Shown here: in pieces, positions 18,354 to 25,750 of the stretch
How positions within the stretch are numbered: position 1 is the stretch's first letter
Layout: every line of letters starts with the position of its first letter
Origin: Colwellia ponticola
GTDB lineage: Bacteria; Pseudomonadota; Gammaproteobacteria; Enterobacterales; Alteromonadaceae
Assembly: GCF_005885605.1 (NCBI RefSeq)
Contig: NZ_SZVP01000018.1
Span: forward strand, 1-59,318
DNA: 59,318 nucleotides
Reading direction: 5' to 3'
The notes under the pieces: generated by a model
Seen by the model: the letters and a program-made list of their open reading frames with translations, nothing else
The model's database searches: none
Told to the model about the DNA's origin: nothing
Position numbers and translations under genes: made by a program

Positions 18354-20120
18354 CTAAGACACTGACACAATTCTAAACATACCGGCTTCCATATGGTAAA
18401 GCAGGTGACAATGAAATGCCCAATTACCTGGGGCGTCTGCGCTAATTAACAACGAAACTTTTTCACTTGGTTTTAGGCTAATCGTGTGCTTTCTCGGTGC
18501 TGGATAGTTGCCGTTTTCTAATTCCATCCACATTCCATGTAAGTGGATAGGATGATCCATCATGGAATCATTAACTAATATAAGTCGAATTCTTTCACCG
18601 TATTTAAAGTTAACTGGACCTTTAACTTCACTGAACTTCAATCCATCAAATGACCACATGTAACGTTCCATATTACCCGTTAAATGTAGTTCAATGGTTT
18701 GCGAAGGCTCACGCTCATCTGGCCATGGGTTCGCGCCAACTAAATCGCTGTATAACAGAACCCTATGCTCAACATCTTCCAGCCCTATCCCAGGCTCATC
18801 GAGACGACTAGTCGGGTTGCTCGCTATCATAGATGCGCCAACACCGTGTCCATTGTCATTATGTTCTATGGCGATATTTTCAACAGGTACTATTTTCTTA
18901 TTTGTGCTCATGTCCATAGTGGCAGAGTGAGCCATGCCATCCATAGACGACATGCTTCCCATTCCCATAGCAGCCATTCCTCGTTCAGGCATCGCTCGCA
19001 ACGCAGGAATCTTAACTTGAGCGCCTAATTCTGTCGATAATGTACCTCGCACATAGCCACTTCTATCCATACTTTGTGCATAAAGCGTATAAGCCGTTGC
19101 GCCTTTTGGTTTAACAATAACATCATAAGTTTCTGCAACTGCTATCCTGATTTCATCAACAGTAACAGGTTTAATGGGTTGTCCATCAGCGGCGACAACC
19201 ATCATCTCTAATCCTGGGATCCTAAAGTCAAAATAAGTCATAGCCGAGCCATTAATTAACCTCAGTCTTACACTTTCATTAGGTTTATACAGAGCAGTCC
19301 AGTTCGTTGATGCGTCACGTCCATTCATTAAATAGGTATAGGTTGACCCTGTAACATCTAATATATCTCTGGGGTTCATGCGCATTTCTGCCCACATGGC
19401 TCGTTCTTTTAGCGCATTCATAAGTCCCTGCTTCTTGATCTCCGCGACCGTGTCTTTAATCGTCCTTTGTTGGTAATTATAATAGCCTTCAGCTACTTTC
19501 AGATGTCTGAAAACGGTATGAGGGTCTTCAAATGTCCAGTCGCTTAGTAAAATAACATGCTCTCTATCAGCACCTATGTCCCCATCACTGGGGTCAATAA
19601 TAATAGGCCCTAAATGCCCAAGTTGCTCTTGGAGACCTGAGTGGCTGTGATACCAGTAAGTGCCATTTTGTTTAACGTCAAACTGGTAACTAAAGGTAGC
19701 GTTTGGCTCAATTCCAGGAAACGCAATACCAGGAACACCGTCCATATTGAAGGGCAAAATAAAACCATGCCAGTGAATTGACGTACTGTCTTTAAGGTGA
19801 TTAGTGACATTTATGTTAACTGATTGCCCCTCTCTAAGTCTAATAAGTGGGCCTGGAGATAAACCATTCACTGTTATGGGATTAGATATTCCACCTGCAA
19901 TTCTCTTTGACTGTTGAGCAACCGTTAAATCAATGGTGTTGCCACTTACCACGCCATCACCATAATTAGTTGTTAGATCCGCAGCATCGGCTGTAGCCTT
20001 GGTTCTCCCAATGGGATTAGCCCAACTCGCAGACATTGAGTTTGTAAACGCTAAGGCACTGCCAGAATACGTCATTTTTTTGATAAATCTACGTCTTTCA
20101 TTTGTCTTCTTGTTGTTCAT
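18354..20120 (-). CDS. copA: Periplasmic multicopper oxidase CopA (PcoA type)
   Basis: Copper-resistance laccase-like oxidase, Tat-exported, which oxidises Cu(I) or sequesters copper in the periplasm. The Tat signal is NERRRFIKKMTYSGSALAF. Copper ligands lie in HWHGF (about 116-120), YWYHSHSG (about 156-163), HPIHLHGMW (about 522-530) and HCHLLYHMEAGM (about 567-578), so type 1, 2 and 3 sites are complete. A Met-rich segment (MAAMGMGSMSSMDGMAHS, about 385-405) is typical of CopA/PcoA. The start is placed at ATG 20118-20120 with GGGG about 8 bases upstream; a TTG 12 bases earlier is the alternative. Confidence 0.94.
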   Translation of the reverse strand: MNNKKTNERRRFIKKMTYSGSALAFTNSMSASWANPIGRTKATADAADLTTNYGDGVVSGNTIDLTVAQQSKRIAGGISNPITVNGLSPGPLIRLREGQSVNINVTNHLKDSTSIHWHGFILPFNMDGVPGIAFPGIEPNATFSYQFDVKQNGTYWYHSHSGLQEQLGHLGPIIIDPSDGDIGADREHVILLSDWTFEDPHTVFRHLKVAEGYYNYQQRTIKDTVAEIKKQGLMNALKERAMWAEMRMNPRDILDVTGSTYTYLMNGRDASTNWTALYKPNESVRLRLINGSAMTYFDFRIPGLEMMVVAADGQPIKPVTVDEIRIAVAETYDVIVKPKGATAYTLYAQSMDRSGYVRGTLSTELGAQVKIPALRAMPERGMAAMGMGSMSSMDGMAHSATMDMSTNKKIVPVENIAIEHNDNGHGVGASMIASNPTSRLDEPGIGLEDVEHRVLLYSDLVGANPWPDEREPSQTIELHLTGNMERYMWSFDGLKFSEVKGPVNFKYGERIRLILVNDSMMDHPIHLHGMWMELENGNYPAPRKHTISLKPSEKVSLLISADAPGNWAFHCHLLYHMEAGMFRIVSVS

Positions 20121-20225
20121 ATTGAACCCCAATCATGTTTTGAATAAATAGATGGTCAACCAAAAAATACGTCTATAAGCAGTTTTGGTTAGCTATATGT
20201 AAAACGATAAGTTACCGAAATAAGT

Positions 20226-21548
20226 CTAATTATAATTCGGATCATCGTCATCATTTTTATGCAGTTTGAGAAAAAATTTTTCGCCTATAAAAATGGCGGT
20301 GAGACCAATTAACGAAGCCCAGATCACCAGCGTGTCAGACTGTACTTTCACCCAAAGAAACGCACCTAGCACGATCAAATCAAGCACGATAGCAGTAATA
20401 AGTATTACCGCATTAGCTTCGACATCTTTACGTAAATATTTAAGAACTCCCCAGTGAATACCGATATCCATAATGATATAGAAAATAGCACCGAGTGAAG
20501 CGATGCGGCTCAGATCAAAAAAGATGGTGAGCAAAATAGCAATCACCACAGTGTAGATCAGCGTATGCATTTGTATCTCACCAGGTAGCTTAAAGTGACG
20601 GTGAGGTACTAGTTGCATTTTAGTTAACATAGCTAACATGCGTGAAACTGCGAATACACTGGCAATCACTCCAGACACCGTTGCGACGATAGCAAAGCCA
20701 ACGGTAAACCAGAGTCCATATTGGCCGAAGGCAGGACGTGATGCTTCGGCTAGAGAATAATCTTTTGCTTTGACGATCTCGTCGATCGAAAGATTGGCAC
20801 CTACCGCAAGCGATATCAACACGTAAAGCATTGTGCAAATTAAGATCGAGATAATTATAGCTCGACCAACATTTTTATGAGGATCCTTTATCTCGCCACC
20901 ACTGTTGGTGATTGTGGTAAAGCCCTTATAGCCTAGAATACCTAAGGCGACCGCGCCGAGAAAGCTACTTAATCCAGTTGCTTGAGGTGTAGAGGAAATG
21001 CTTTCGAAGCTTAGTCCAGACGCCCAAAGGCCACCAATCGCTAGCATGGCTAGACCTGTAATCTTAATAAATGCGGTCACAAAAGAGAGCGATTGGATGA
21101 ACTTATTACTCAATGCATTAATGAAAAAAGCAAAAATCAACAGCCCAACACCAAGTGCGGGTATCATCCACTGCATGTTTTTTGTATCAAACAATTGCAT
21201 GGTGTAGGTACCAAATGTTCGGGCTACTAGACTCTGATTGATAATCATAGAAAAATACATTAGTAGTGCGAGTGCACCTGTCATCAAAGAACGGCCATAA
21301 GCTTTCTTCAGGAACATGGCAATGCCGCCAGCCGAAGGATAAGCGTTAGCGAGTTTTACATAAGAGTAGGCACTGAAGCTTGCAACGATGGCCGCCACAA
21401 AAAATGCCAAGGGAAACCACGTGCCTGCTAGGTCGGCAATTTGTCCGGTCAGCGCAAAAATACCTGCGCCAATCATCACCCCGGTTCCCATTGAAACCGC
21501 CCCTGTTAAACTTAAACTTCCTTTTTCATAATCATCATGTTTATTCAT
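20226..21548 (-). CDS. APC-superfamily amino acid permease
   Basis: Inner-membrane transporter, 440 residues with about 12 predicted helices. The first helix has the APC glycine motif (GTGVMIGAGIFALTG), followed by YPSAGGIAMFLKKAYG, and the helix 6-8 region SGGEIKDPHKNVGRAI, all typical of amino acid or polyamine permeases. It ends in an Asp/Asn-rich tail (HKNDDDDPNYN). It lies 105 bp upstream of the copA oxidase on the same strand inside the segment bounded by direct repeats. The substrate is unknown; a link to metal or amino-acid chelation is only suggested by context. Confidence 0.85.
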   Translation of the reverse strand: MNKHDDYEKGSLSLTGAVSMGTGVMIGAGIFALTGQIADLAGTWFPLAFFVAAIVASFSAYSYVKLANAYPSAGGIAMFLKKAYGRSLMTGALALLMYFSMIINQSLVARTFGTYTMQLFDTKNMQWMIPALGVGLLIFAFFINALSNKFIQSLSFVTAFIKITGLAMLAIGGLWASGLSFESISSTPQATGLSSFLGAVALGILGYKGFTTITNSGGEIKDPHKNVGRAIIISILICTMLYVLISLAVGANLSIDEIVKAKDYSLAEASRPAFGQYGLWFTVGFAIVATVSGVIASVFAVSRMLAMLTKMQLVPHRHFKLPGEIQMHTLIYTVVIAILLTIFFDLSRIASLGAIFYIIMDIGIHWGVLKYLRKDVEANAVILITAIVLDLIVLGAFLWVKVQSDTLVIWASLIGLTAIFIGEKFFLKLHKNDDDDPNYN

Positions 21549-21916
21549 ACAATTCTCCGATAATCCTTATTCATAATTCATACTTCTATTCGCAGACTTA
21601 ACCTAACTATGAAGGCTTTGAATTGCCTGTGACCAAGCGGATATGGACAACTAAACTACCTATATACCCATCACCAATCAAAGTGCAGGGTTTCAGTGGC
21701 AATTAAAACCATTTTAGGCAAGTAAAATAATGTAAGCATAGTCATTCTATGTTTTGATTATCTAACGCAGTATAAAGTGATTTTAAACCCATCAAAGAAG
21801 CGCTTGAGAAAAATTACTTCATCGTTGCTGCGACTTATAATGGAACAACGATATTTCAGATAATCTAATATCAATAACTTATAAACCCTCTAACTACTTT
21901 CTTTATTTCAATTAAT
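21549..21916. other. Gene-free region holding the right repeat copy
   Basis: No intact gene. Contains the promoter side of the permease gene and the diverged repeat at 21673-21847. No other structure was seen. Confidence 0.5.
21673..21847 (+). repeat. Direct repeat, right copy (175 bp)
   Basis: Diverged copy of 16719-16896 in the same orientation. Relative to the left copy it has stops in the corresponding frame and small deletions near 21745-21755. It lies just outside the APC permease gene. Confidence 0.8.
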
Positions 21917-22375
21917 TTATATGTCTTCCAAACGATTAGCACCTTGAACCATTTGCATAACATGGCTTTCTTCAAACTCTATTAACTGCTTTAATAACTC
22001 TTCCATAGGAGGAGTATCAGCTTTTGCATACAAATGCTTATACAATGATATTATCTGATAATGCTGAGACACTACGGTTTCAATTATTTTACTTAAATCC
22101 ATCTCTACAAAGTATCCATCACAATAATCATGTATTTGAATGGGTTTTCGGTCTAAATATTCTAAACACCAAGTATTTAATACGCTTGCTCTAGACGTAT
22201 CAACAAAACCTTGAATAACTGTGGCCAGTACATTTTCATGTCCAGATAGGTAACTCAACAACATCACTCCACGTTCACTCTCATGATGCTCTGAACAATG
22301 AACCATACACTCAGATAAGTTTCGGTGTGTTGCTTTCGTCCACTCAAGTAAGTCTTTTAATGTTTCTATTTTCAT
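21917..22375 (-). CDS. Putative ferritin-like helical protein
   Basis: 152 residues, predicted all-helical with four amphipathic segments (about 4-35, 38-65, 90-118, 122-150). His, Glu and Cys are concentrated where a metal site could form: CMVHCSEHHESE (about 23-34), SGHENVL, SQHYQI and EFEESHVMQM (E-x2-H pattern). This resembles ferritin-like or hemerythrin-like bundles, but no family is recognised with certainty. It has a good ribosome site (AAGGAA) and is the last gene of the long copper-ATPase operon. A metal storage or sensing role is an inference. Confidence 0.6.
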   Translation of the reverse strand: MKIETLKDLLEWTKATHRNLSECMVHCSEHHESERGVMLLSYLSGHENVLATVIQGFVDTSRASVLNTWCLEYLDRKPIQIHDYCDGYFVEMDLSKIIETVVSQHYQIISLYKHLYAKADTPPMEELLKQLIEFEESHVMQMVQGANRLEDI

Positions 22376-22428
22376 GATTAATTCCTTAATATTTTATATA
22401 ACGATTAATTTACTGAATTAGTTCAAAA

Positions 22429-23076
22429 TCATTTACTAACTTGTGATTGTTGCCAAAATGCTCTCCATTGGGTCTTCATTGGTATGAACATCGGCGTTTT
22501 AGCTTTATATTCAGTATATTCTTGACCAAATTCGGCGATAACTGTTTTTTCTTCTCTCAGTGCCAGTCGATAATAAATAAATATAATAACCGGAAACAAA
22601 CCTACTGAGAATAAAGTAGGCCAATGTATAACTCCCTCACCAAACAGTGCAATAAAAAGCCCGGTGTACTGTGGATGACGAGCTAATGCATAAAGTCCCG
22701 TAGTAACTAATGTTTTTTTCTCGCGCGCCTTGTAGACTTGTCGCCAGCCTTGAAAAAACAAACCAATACCAAAAAACAACAAAAAATAACCTAAGATCAT
22801 TGCTATAAACATGCCTGTTTCGCCCATACCTAGTAAAGAAGACCACAGGTTGGAATTTAACTCTGTGCCATCTAGTCCACCAAAGCGTGCGAGTAAATAA
22901 ATAGTGAGAGGAAAACCATACATTTCTGCATATAACGCAATGATAAAAGCTTGTACAACACCTGCACCAGCCCACTCGCGCCAATTTTTAGGGGCTAAGT
23001 AACGGTATAAAACCCATGAAGCAATCACTATCATGATAGCCGACATGGCCCAAACTCCTGAATGTGAAAATTCCAT
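22429..23076 (-). CDS. Membrane methyltransferase-like protein (ICMT/PEMT type)
   Basis: About 215 residues, six or so membrane helices. The C-terminal half carries the isoprenylcysteine/phospholipid methyltransferase signature: GLYALARHPQYTGLF, then LREEKTVIAEFGQEYTEYKAKTPMFIP, which forms the SAM-binding site in that fold. Start taken at ATG 23074-23076 with AAGGATTG upstream; a TTG two codons earlier is weaker. Similar proteins often sit in heavy-metal gene clusters, where the target is unknown. It is 14 bp from its upstream neighbour, in the same operon. Confidence 0.8.
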   Translation of the reverse strand: MEFSHSGVWAMSAIMIVIASWVLYRYLAPKNWREWAGAGVVQAFIIALYAEMYGFPLTIYLLARFGGLDGTELNSNLWSSLLGMGETGMFIAMILGYFLLFFGIGLFFQGWRQVYKAREKKTLVTTGLYALARHPQYTGLFIALFGEGVIHWPTLFSVGLFPVIIFIYYRLALREEKTVIAEFGQEYTEYKAKTPMFIPMKTQWRAFWQQSQVSK

Positions 23077-23096
23077 AATCAATCCTTAATTATTCG

Positions 23097-23462
23097 TTAT
23101 TTTTTATGTAAACCAGTAGGTGGTTTATGACAACAACTCGATACGTGCTCAGCATTATCTTTTATATTTTGGTCGACAAATTTATAATAATTTTCTTTAA
23201 AGTGATTCCACCAACCATCAGCAATATAAGCACCATAACGGGTGATAATTTGCTCTATTTCTTCCAAGTTAGTATGCGTTGCGTCATAAGCAACACTAAA
23301 TACTTGCTCTTTATCATTATACGAAACGGTATCTATACCGTGAATAAGATCAATTTCAGCTAACAATGCTGATTTATTATCATCAGTAATATGATCAAGC
23401 TTTAGATGCCTACTCACTAAGTTCAGCTCATTAACGCCAACGCGGTGTTTTATGTTAGTCAT
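23097..23462 (-). CDS. HMA-like small protein without CxxC (paralog A)
   Basis: 121 residues. The first 70 look like a ferredoxin-fold heavy-metal-associated domain (RHLKLDHITDDNK..LLAEID..HGIDTVSYNDKEQVFSVAYDATHTNLEEIEQII in pieces), but the CxxC metal loop of true HMA domains is missing. A conserved tail follows: DGWWNHFKENYYKFVDQNI, then KDNAEH and a CCHKPP end, which could bind metal through His and Cys. A second copy with the same architecture is at 24508-24879. Ribosome site GGAG. Function unknown; the pair suggests two related metal-handling subunits. Confidence 0.75.
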   Translation of the reverse strand: MTNIKHRVGVNELNLVSRHLKLDHITDDNKSALLAEIDLIHGIDTVSYNDKEQVFSVAYDATHTNLEEIEQIITRYGAYIADGWWNHFKENYYKFVDQNIKDNAEHVSSCCHKPPTGLHKK

Positions 23463-23486
23463 AGTAAAATCTCCGTTTTATGTTGT

Positions 23487-23759
23487 TTACTCTTTTGAAC
23501 ATTTAACTTTATGGCCAAAATAGTTATATAATGGCACCCAAATTAACGCGATGTACCACCCGTAGGCATAGCTCTCAGCAGCACCTAAGAAAAAGCTTTG
23601 CCATGATATCCACGTAAAACCTGGTAACAATTTTAACCACACGGTGTACATCGCGTGTTCTGGCAGAGTGAGATCGAATATCACACAGATTGTAAAACTC
23701 ATTAGCAAAAACAAACTAGTGGCATTGCCAAAGGCAAAAAGGGACATTTTATGCTTCAT
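23487..23759 (-). CDS. DUF5676-family small membrane protein
   Basis: About 90 residues with two predicted membrane helices (ATSLFLLMSFTICVIFDLTL and WYIALIWVPLYNYFG). The first half, FGNATSLFLLMSFTICVIFDL..PEHAMY, matches the DUF5676 pattern seen in proteobacterial copper and mercury clusters. The start is placed at the ATG overlapping the end of the YHS gene (AAGGA about 8 bases upstream), rather than at an upstream codon that would add MPLKRNIK. Function unknown. Confidence 0.75.
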   Translation of the reverse strand: MKHKMSLFAFGNATSLFLLMSFTICVIFDLTLPEHAMYTVWLKLLPGFTWISWQSFFLGAAESYAYGWYIALIWVPLYNYFGHKVKCSKE

Positions 23760-24057
23760 TTTTATGTTCCTTTTTAACGGCAAATTTATTAGGTTTTTGG
23801 CTTAACTGTTCAATATTATGATCAAACTCATCTAAACAAGATTTAGAACAAAAGCGAAACAATTTACCATCAACTAATTCGCCATAACCTTCGTTGTCTG
23901 CTACAACTTTTCCGCAAACGGGGTCCATAAAAACTGCATCATTTGATTTTTTATCTGCTTCACTATGATGGCCATGTACCATATGTGAGCCGCAGCCAAA
24001 GCGCATCAGAAAATAAAAAAATATGGCGTAAAACAATAATGACAATAAACCTTCCAT
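23749..24057 (-). CDS. Membrane-anchored YHS-domain protein
   Basis: 102 residues: one N-terminal membrane helix (LLSLLFYAIFFYFLMRFG), a short His-rich linker (GCGSHMVHGHHSE) and a YHS domain (MDPVCGKVV..., then FRFCSKSCLDEFD, about 43-80), whose Cys residues bind metal. YHS domains occur in copper ATPases and metal chaperones. The 3' end overlaps the DUF5676 gene. Strong ribosome site (AGGAG). Probably a membrane-bound copper-delivery or capture protein. Confidence 0.85.
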   Translation of the reverse strand: MEGLLSLLFYAIFFYFLMRFGCGSHMVHGHHSEADKKSNDAVFMDPVCGKVVADNEGYGELVDGKLFRFCSKSCLDEFDHNIEQLSQKPNKFAVKKEHKNEA

Positions 24058-24131
24058 AATTGATCTCCTATTAGATTATGTTAGGTGAAAAAAGCGTGAT
24101 ACCTAATCCCTACCACGCAAGAGAGAACCCT

Positions 24132-24473
24132 TTATTTATTTAATTGCACCATATCACTTTTATTAACAGTCCCTTTTAAAACTGACACTTTAGCAAAGTG
24201 TTGATCTATAATTTCTTCAATTATAACTTGTCCTTTTTCCACTTTTGTAAAAGTTCTCGTGCCTCTTCCATAGTTGTTATTCATAATAAACCGATATGTA
24301 TTAAGAATTTGACCAACTTTTGCTCCATCATCTAAACCAACACATACGACAATATTATTAGGTAAGTCTGAAACGACTTGACCACGCATTAAATAGTTAT
24401 GTGAAAAGTCGCTGTTTGCACAACCTGTGAGTACTACCGCAAAAACGACAAGAGCTATTATTTTAGCTAGCAT
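24132..24473 (-). CDS. Small lipoprotein of unknown function
   Basis: 113 residues with a lipoprotein signal (IIALVVFAVVLTGCANS, lipobox LTGC, lipidated Cys about 18). The mature part is predicted beta-rich: IVVCVGLDDGAKVGQILNTYRF and KGQVIIEEIIDQHFAKVSVLKG resemble SH3-like or FlgT C-terminal-type domains. It sits in the middle of the copper operon with a 34-bp gap. No metal ligands stand out. Function unknown. Confidence 0.65.
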   Translation of the reverse strand: MLAKIIALVVFAVVLTGCANSDFSHNYLMRGQVVSDLPNNIVVCVGLDDGAKVGQILNTYRFIMNNNYGRGTRTFTKVEKGQVIIEEIIDQHFAKVSVLKGTVNKSDMVQLNK

Positions 24474-24507
24474 AATTAATTCCTATTATTAAAGTGTTTG
24501 ATTGAAT

Positions 24508-24879
24508 TTAACGTTTTCTTTTAATCGAACTTGGGGGTGTTCTATGACAGCTCCAGGGTTCATGTTCGGAATTATCTTTTATATTTTGATCACAAAACTT
24601 GTAATAACCTTCTTTGGTGTGAGTCCACCAGTCATCATGGATATCTACACCATGTTTTCTGATAACATCTTCAATACCATCAAGATTCAAATTAACGGCA
24701 TCGTAAGCTAAATGAATAGATTCGTCCTTTCGATTAAATGAAACCTCGTCTAAACCAAACATCTTGTCTATTTCTTCAATTAATGGATCTATATTCTGCT
24801 CGGTTGCCTTTGATAGCCTGAGGTTTCTAATAACTAAGTTATTTTCTCTAACGCCAACTCTATGCTCTAAATCAGTCAT
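24508..24879 (-). CDS. HMA-like small protein without CxxC (paralog B)
   Basis: 123 residues, same architecture as the gene at 23097-23462: HRVGV.E.NLV.R.L start, a ferredoxin-like domain, DDWWTHTKEGYYKFCDQNI then KDNSEHE and a C-terminal CHRTPP. Identity by eye is about 40-45%, highest in the tail. The CxxC loop is absent here too, but a Cys in YYKFCDQ and the final Cys-His remain. Ribosome site AAAGGAG. The two copies are separated by three genes, so duplication was followed by insertion or rearrangement. Confidence 0.75.
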   Translation of the reverse strand: MTDLEHRVGVRENNLVIRNLRLSKATEQNIDPLIEEIDKMFGLDEVSFNRKDESIHLAYDAVNLNLDGIEDVIRKHGVDIHDDWWTHTKEGYYKFCDQNIKDNSEHEPWSCHRTPPSSIKRKR

Positions 24880-24982
24880 AAATTTCTCCTTTAATGTTTC
24901 TATATTCTATTTTTGTTGCTCATTACGTTTAAAATCTAATACTGCCTAGTCTTTTGGTATTGACCTAAATGAGGGTTGCTTG

Positions 24983-25354
24983 TTACTCATTTTTTCCTAA
25001 GGGACTATCACTCAAAGGATCAATGAAGTTAAAATCACTACTTTGAGCAGGTGTTTTTTCATAAACCCATAACAATTCGTCGACACTGGTAATAGCGACA
25101 AGTCCTTCACTATCTAAGCCAACATCAGCTATTTCCATGATTAAACCCGCAACCTTCTGTGCATGTATGTCAACGGTATAAACTTCTATTTGTTTATGTG
25201 TCACTAGGCCATCTTTAGAGTATGTATTACAATAATTTCCTCTACCGCTCACCGGATGGATAGTAAAGCCTTTTACCCCGTGCGCATTGAGGGCTTTTGC
25301 CACATTGTCTAACTGGATTTCATTTATAATCGCTGTTATTTTTTTAAGCTTCAT
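24983..25354 (-). CDS. PII-like protein of a metal operon
   Basis: About 123 residues with the PII/GlnB ferredoxin-like fold: LKKITAIINEIQLDNVAKALN, GFTIHPVSGRGNYCNTYSKD as a short T-loop region, then IEVYTVDIHAQKVAGLIMEI and LLWVYEKT. The uridylylation tyrosine context of GlnB is absent. PII-like proteins linked to metal-efflux genes are known as a separate group. Start at ATG 25352-25354 with AAGGTG six bases upstream; a GTG three codons earlier is possible. It lies 15 bp below the cupredoxin gene. Confidence 0.75.
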   Translation of the reverse strand: MKLKKITAIINEIQLDNVAKALNAHGVKGFTIHPVSGRGNYCNTYSKDGLVTHKQIEVYTVDIHAQKVAGLIMEIADVGLDSEGLVAITSVDELLWVYEKTPAQSSDFNFIDPLSDSPLGKNE

Positions 25355-25369
25355 CTCTTTCACCTTTAC

Positions 25370-25726
25370 CTATTCAACGACTAAAGTGCCGGTATACATT
25401 TTCATTGGGCAATGAAATAAATACTCGCCCGGCGACATCGAGGGCAAATCAATATTCCTACTTACATCCAACGGCAATTCTTCACTTATTTCAAATTCAG
25501 GAAATAACACTGTTGCTGCACAAGGACTGCCATCTTTACGGAGAAACTGTAGTGATGTTTTCTTTCCCGCTGCAACTTTTATTCTTGATGGTTGATAAAC
25601 GCCGTTATTCACAATTATCGTTATGTTTTCTGACCTTGAGTCAACGGCCTTTGCTGGTTTATATAACCAAAACCACCAAATAATTAGCCCTATAAGCACT
25701 AACCCTAATAAATTAATTATCATCAT
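25370..25726 (-). CDS. Membrane-anchored cupredoxin-domain protein
   Basis: 118 residues: N-terminal membrane helix (MIINLLGLVLIGLIIWWFWL), then a cupredoxin fold facing the periplasm (VNNGVYQPSRIKVAAGKKTSLQF, DGSPCAATVLFPEF, GEYLFHCPMKMYTGTLVVE). The likely copper ligands are the Cys in SPCA and the His, Cys and Met in FHCPMKM, an unusual set with Cys in the place normally taken by His. It lies between the P1B ATPase and the PII-like gene. Probably hands copper to or from the ATPase at the membrane. Confidence 0.8.
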   Translation of the reverse strand: MMIINLLGLVLIGLIIWWFWLYKPAKAVDSRSENITIIVNNGVYQPSRIKVAAGKKTSLQFLRKDGSPCAATVLFPEFEISEELPLDVSRNIDLPSMSPGEYLFHCPMKMYTGTLVVE

Positions 25727-25750
25727 TTTATTTACTCCTTGTTCATCATG

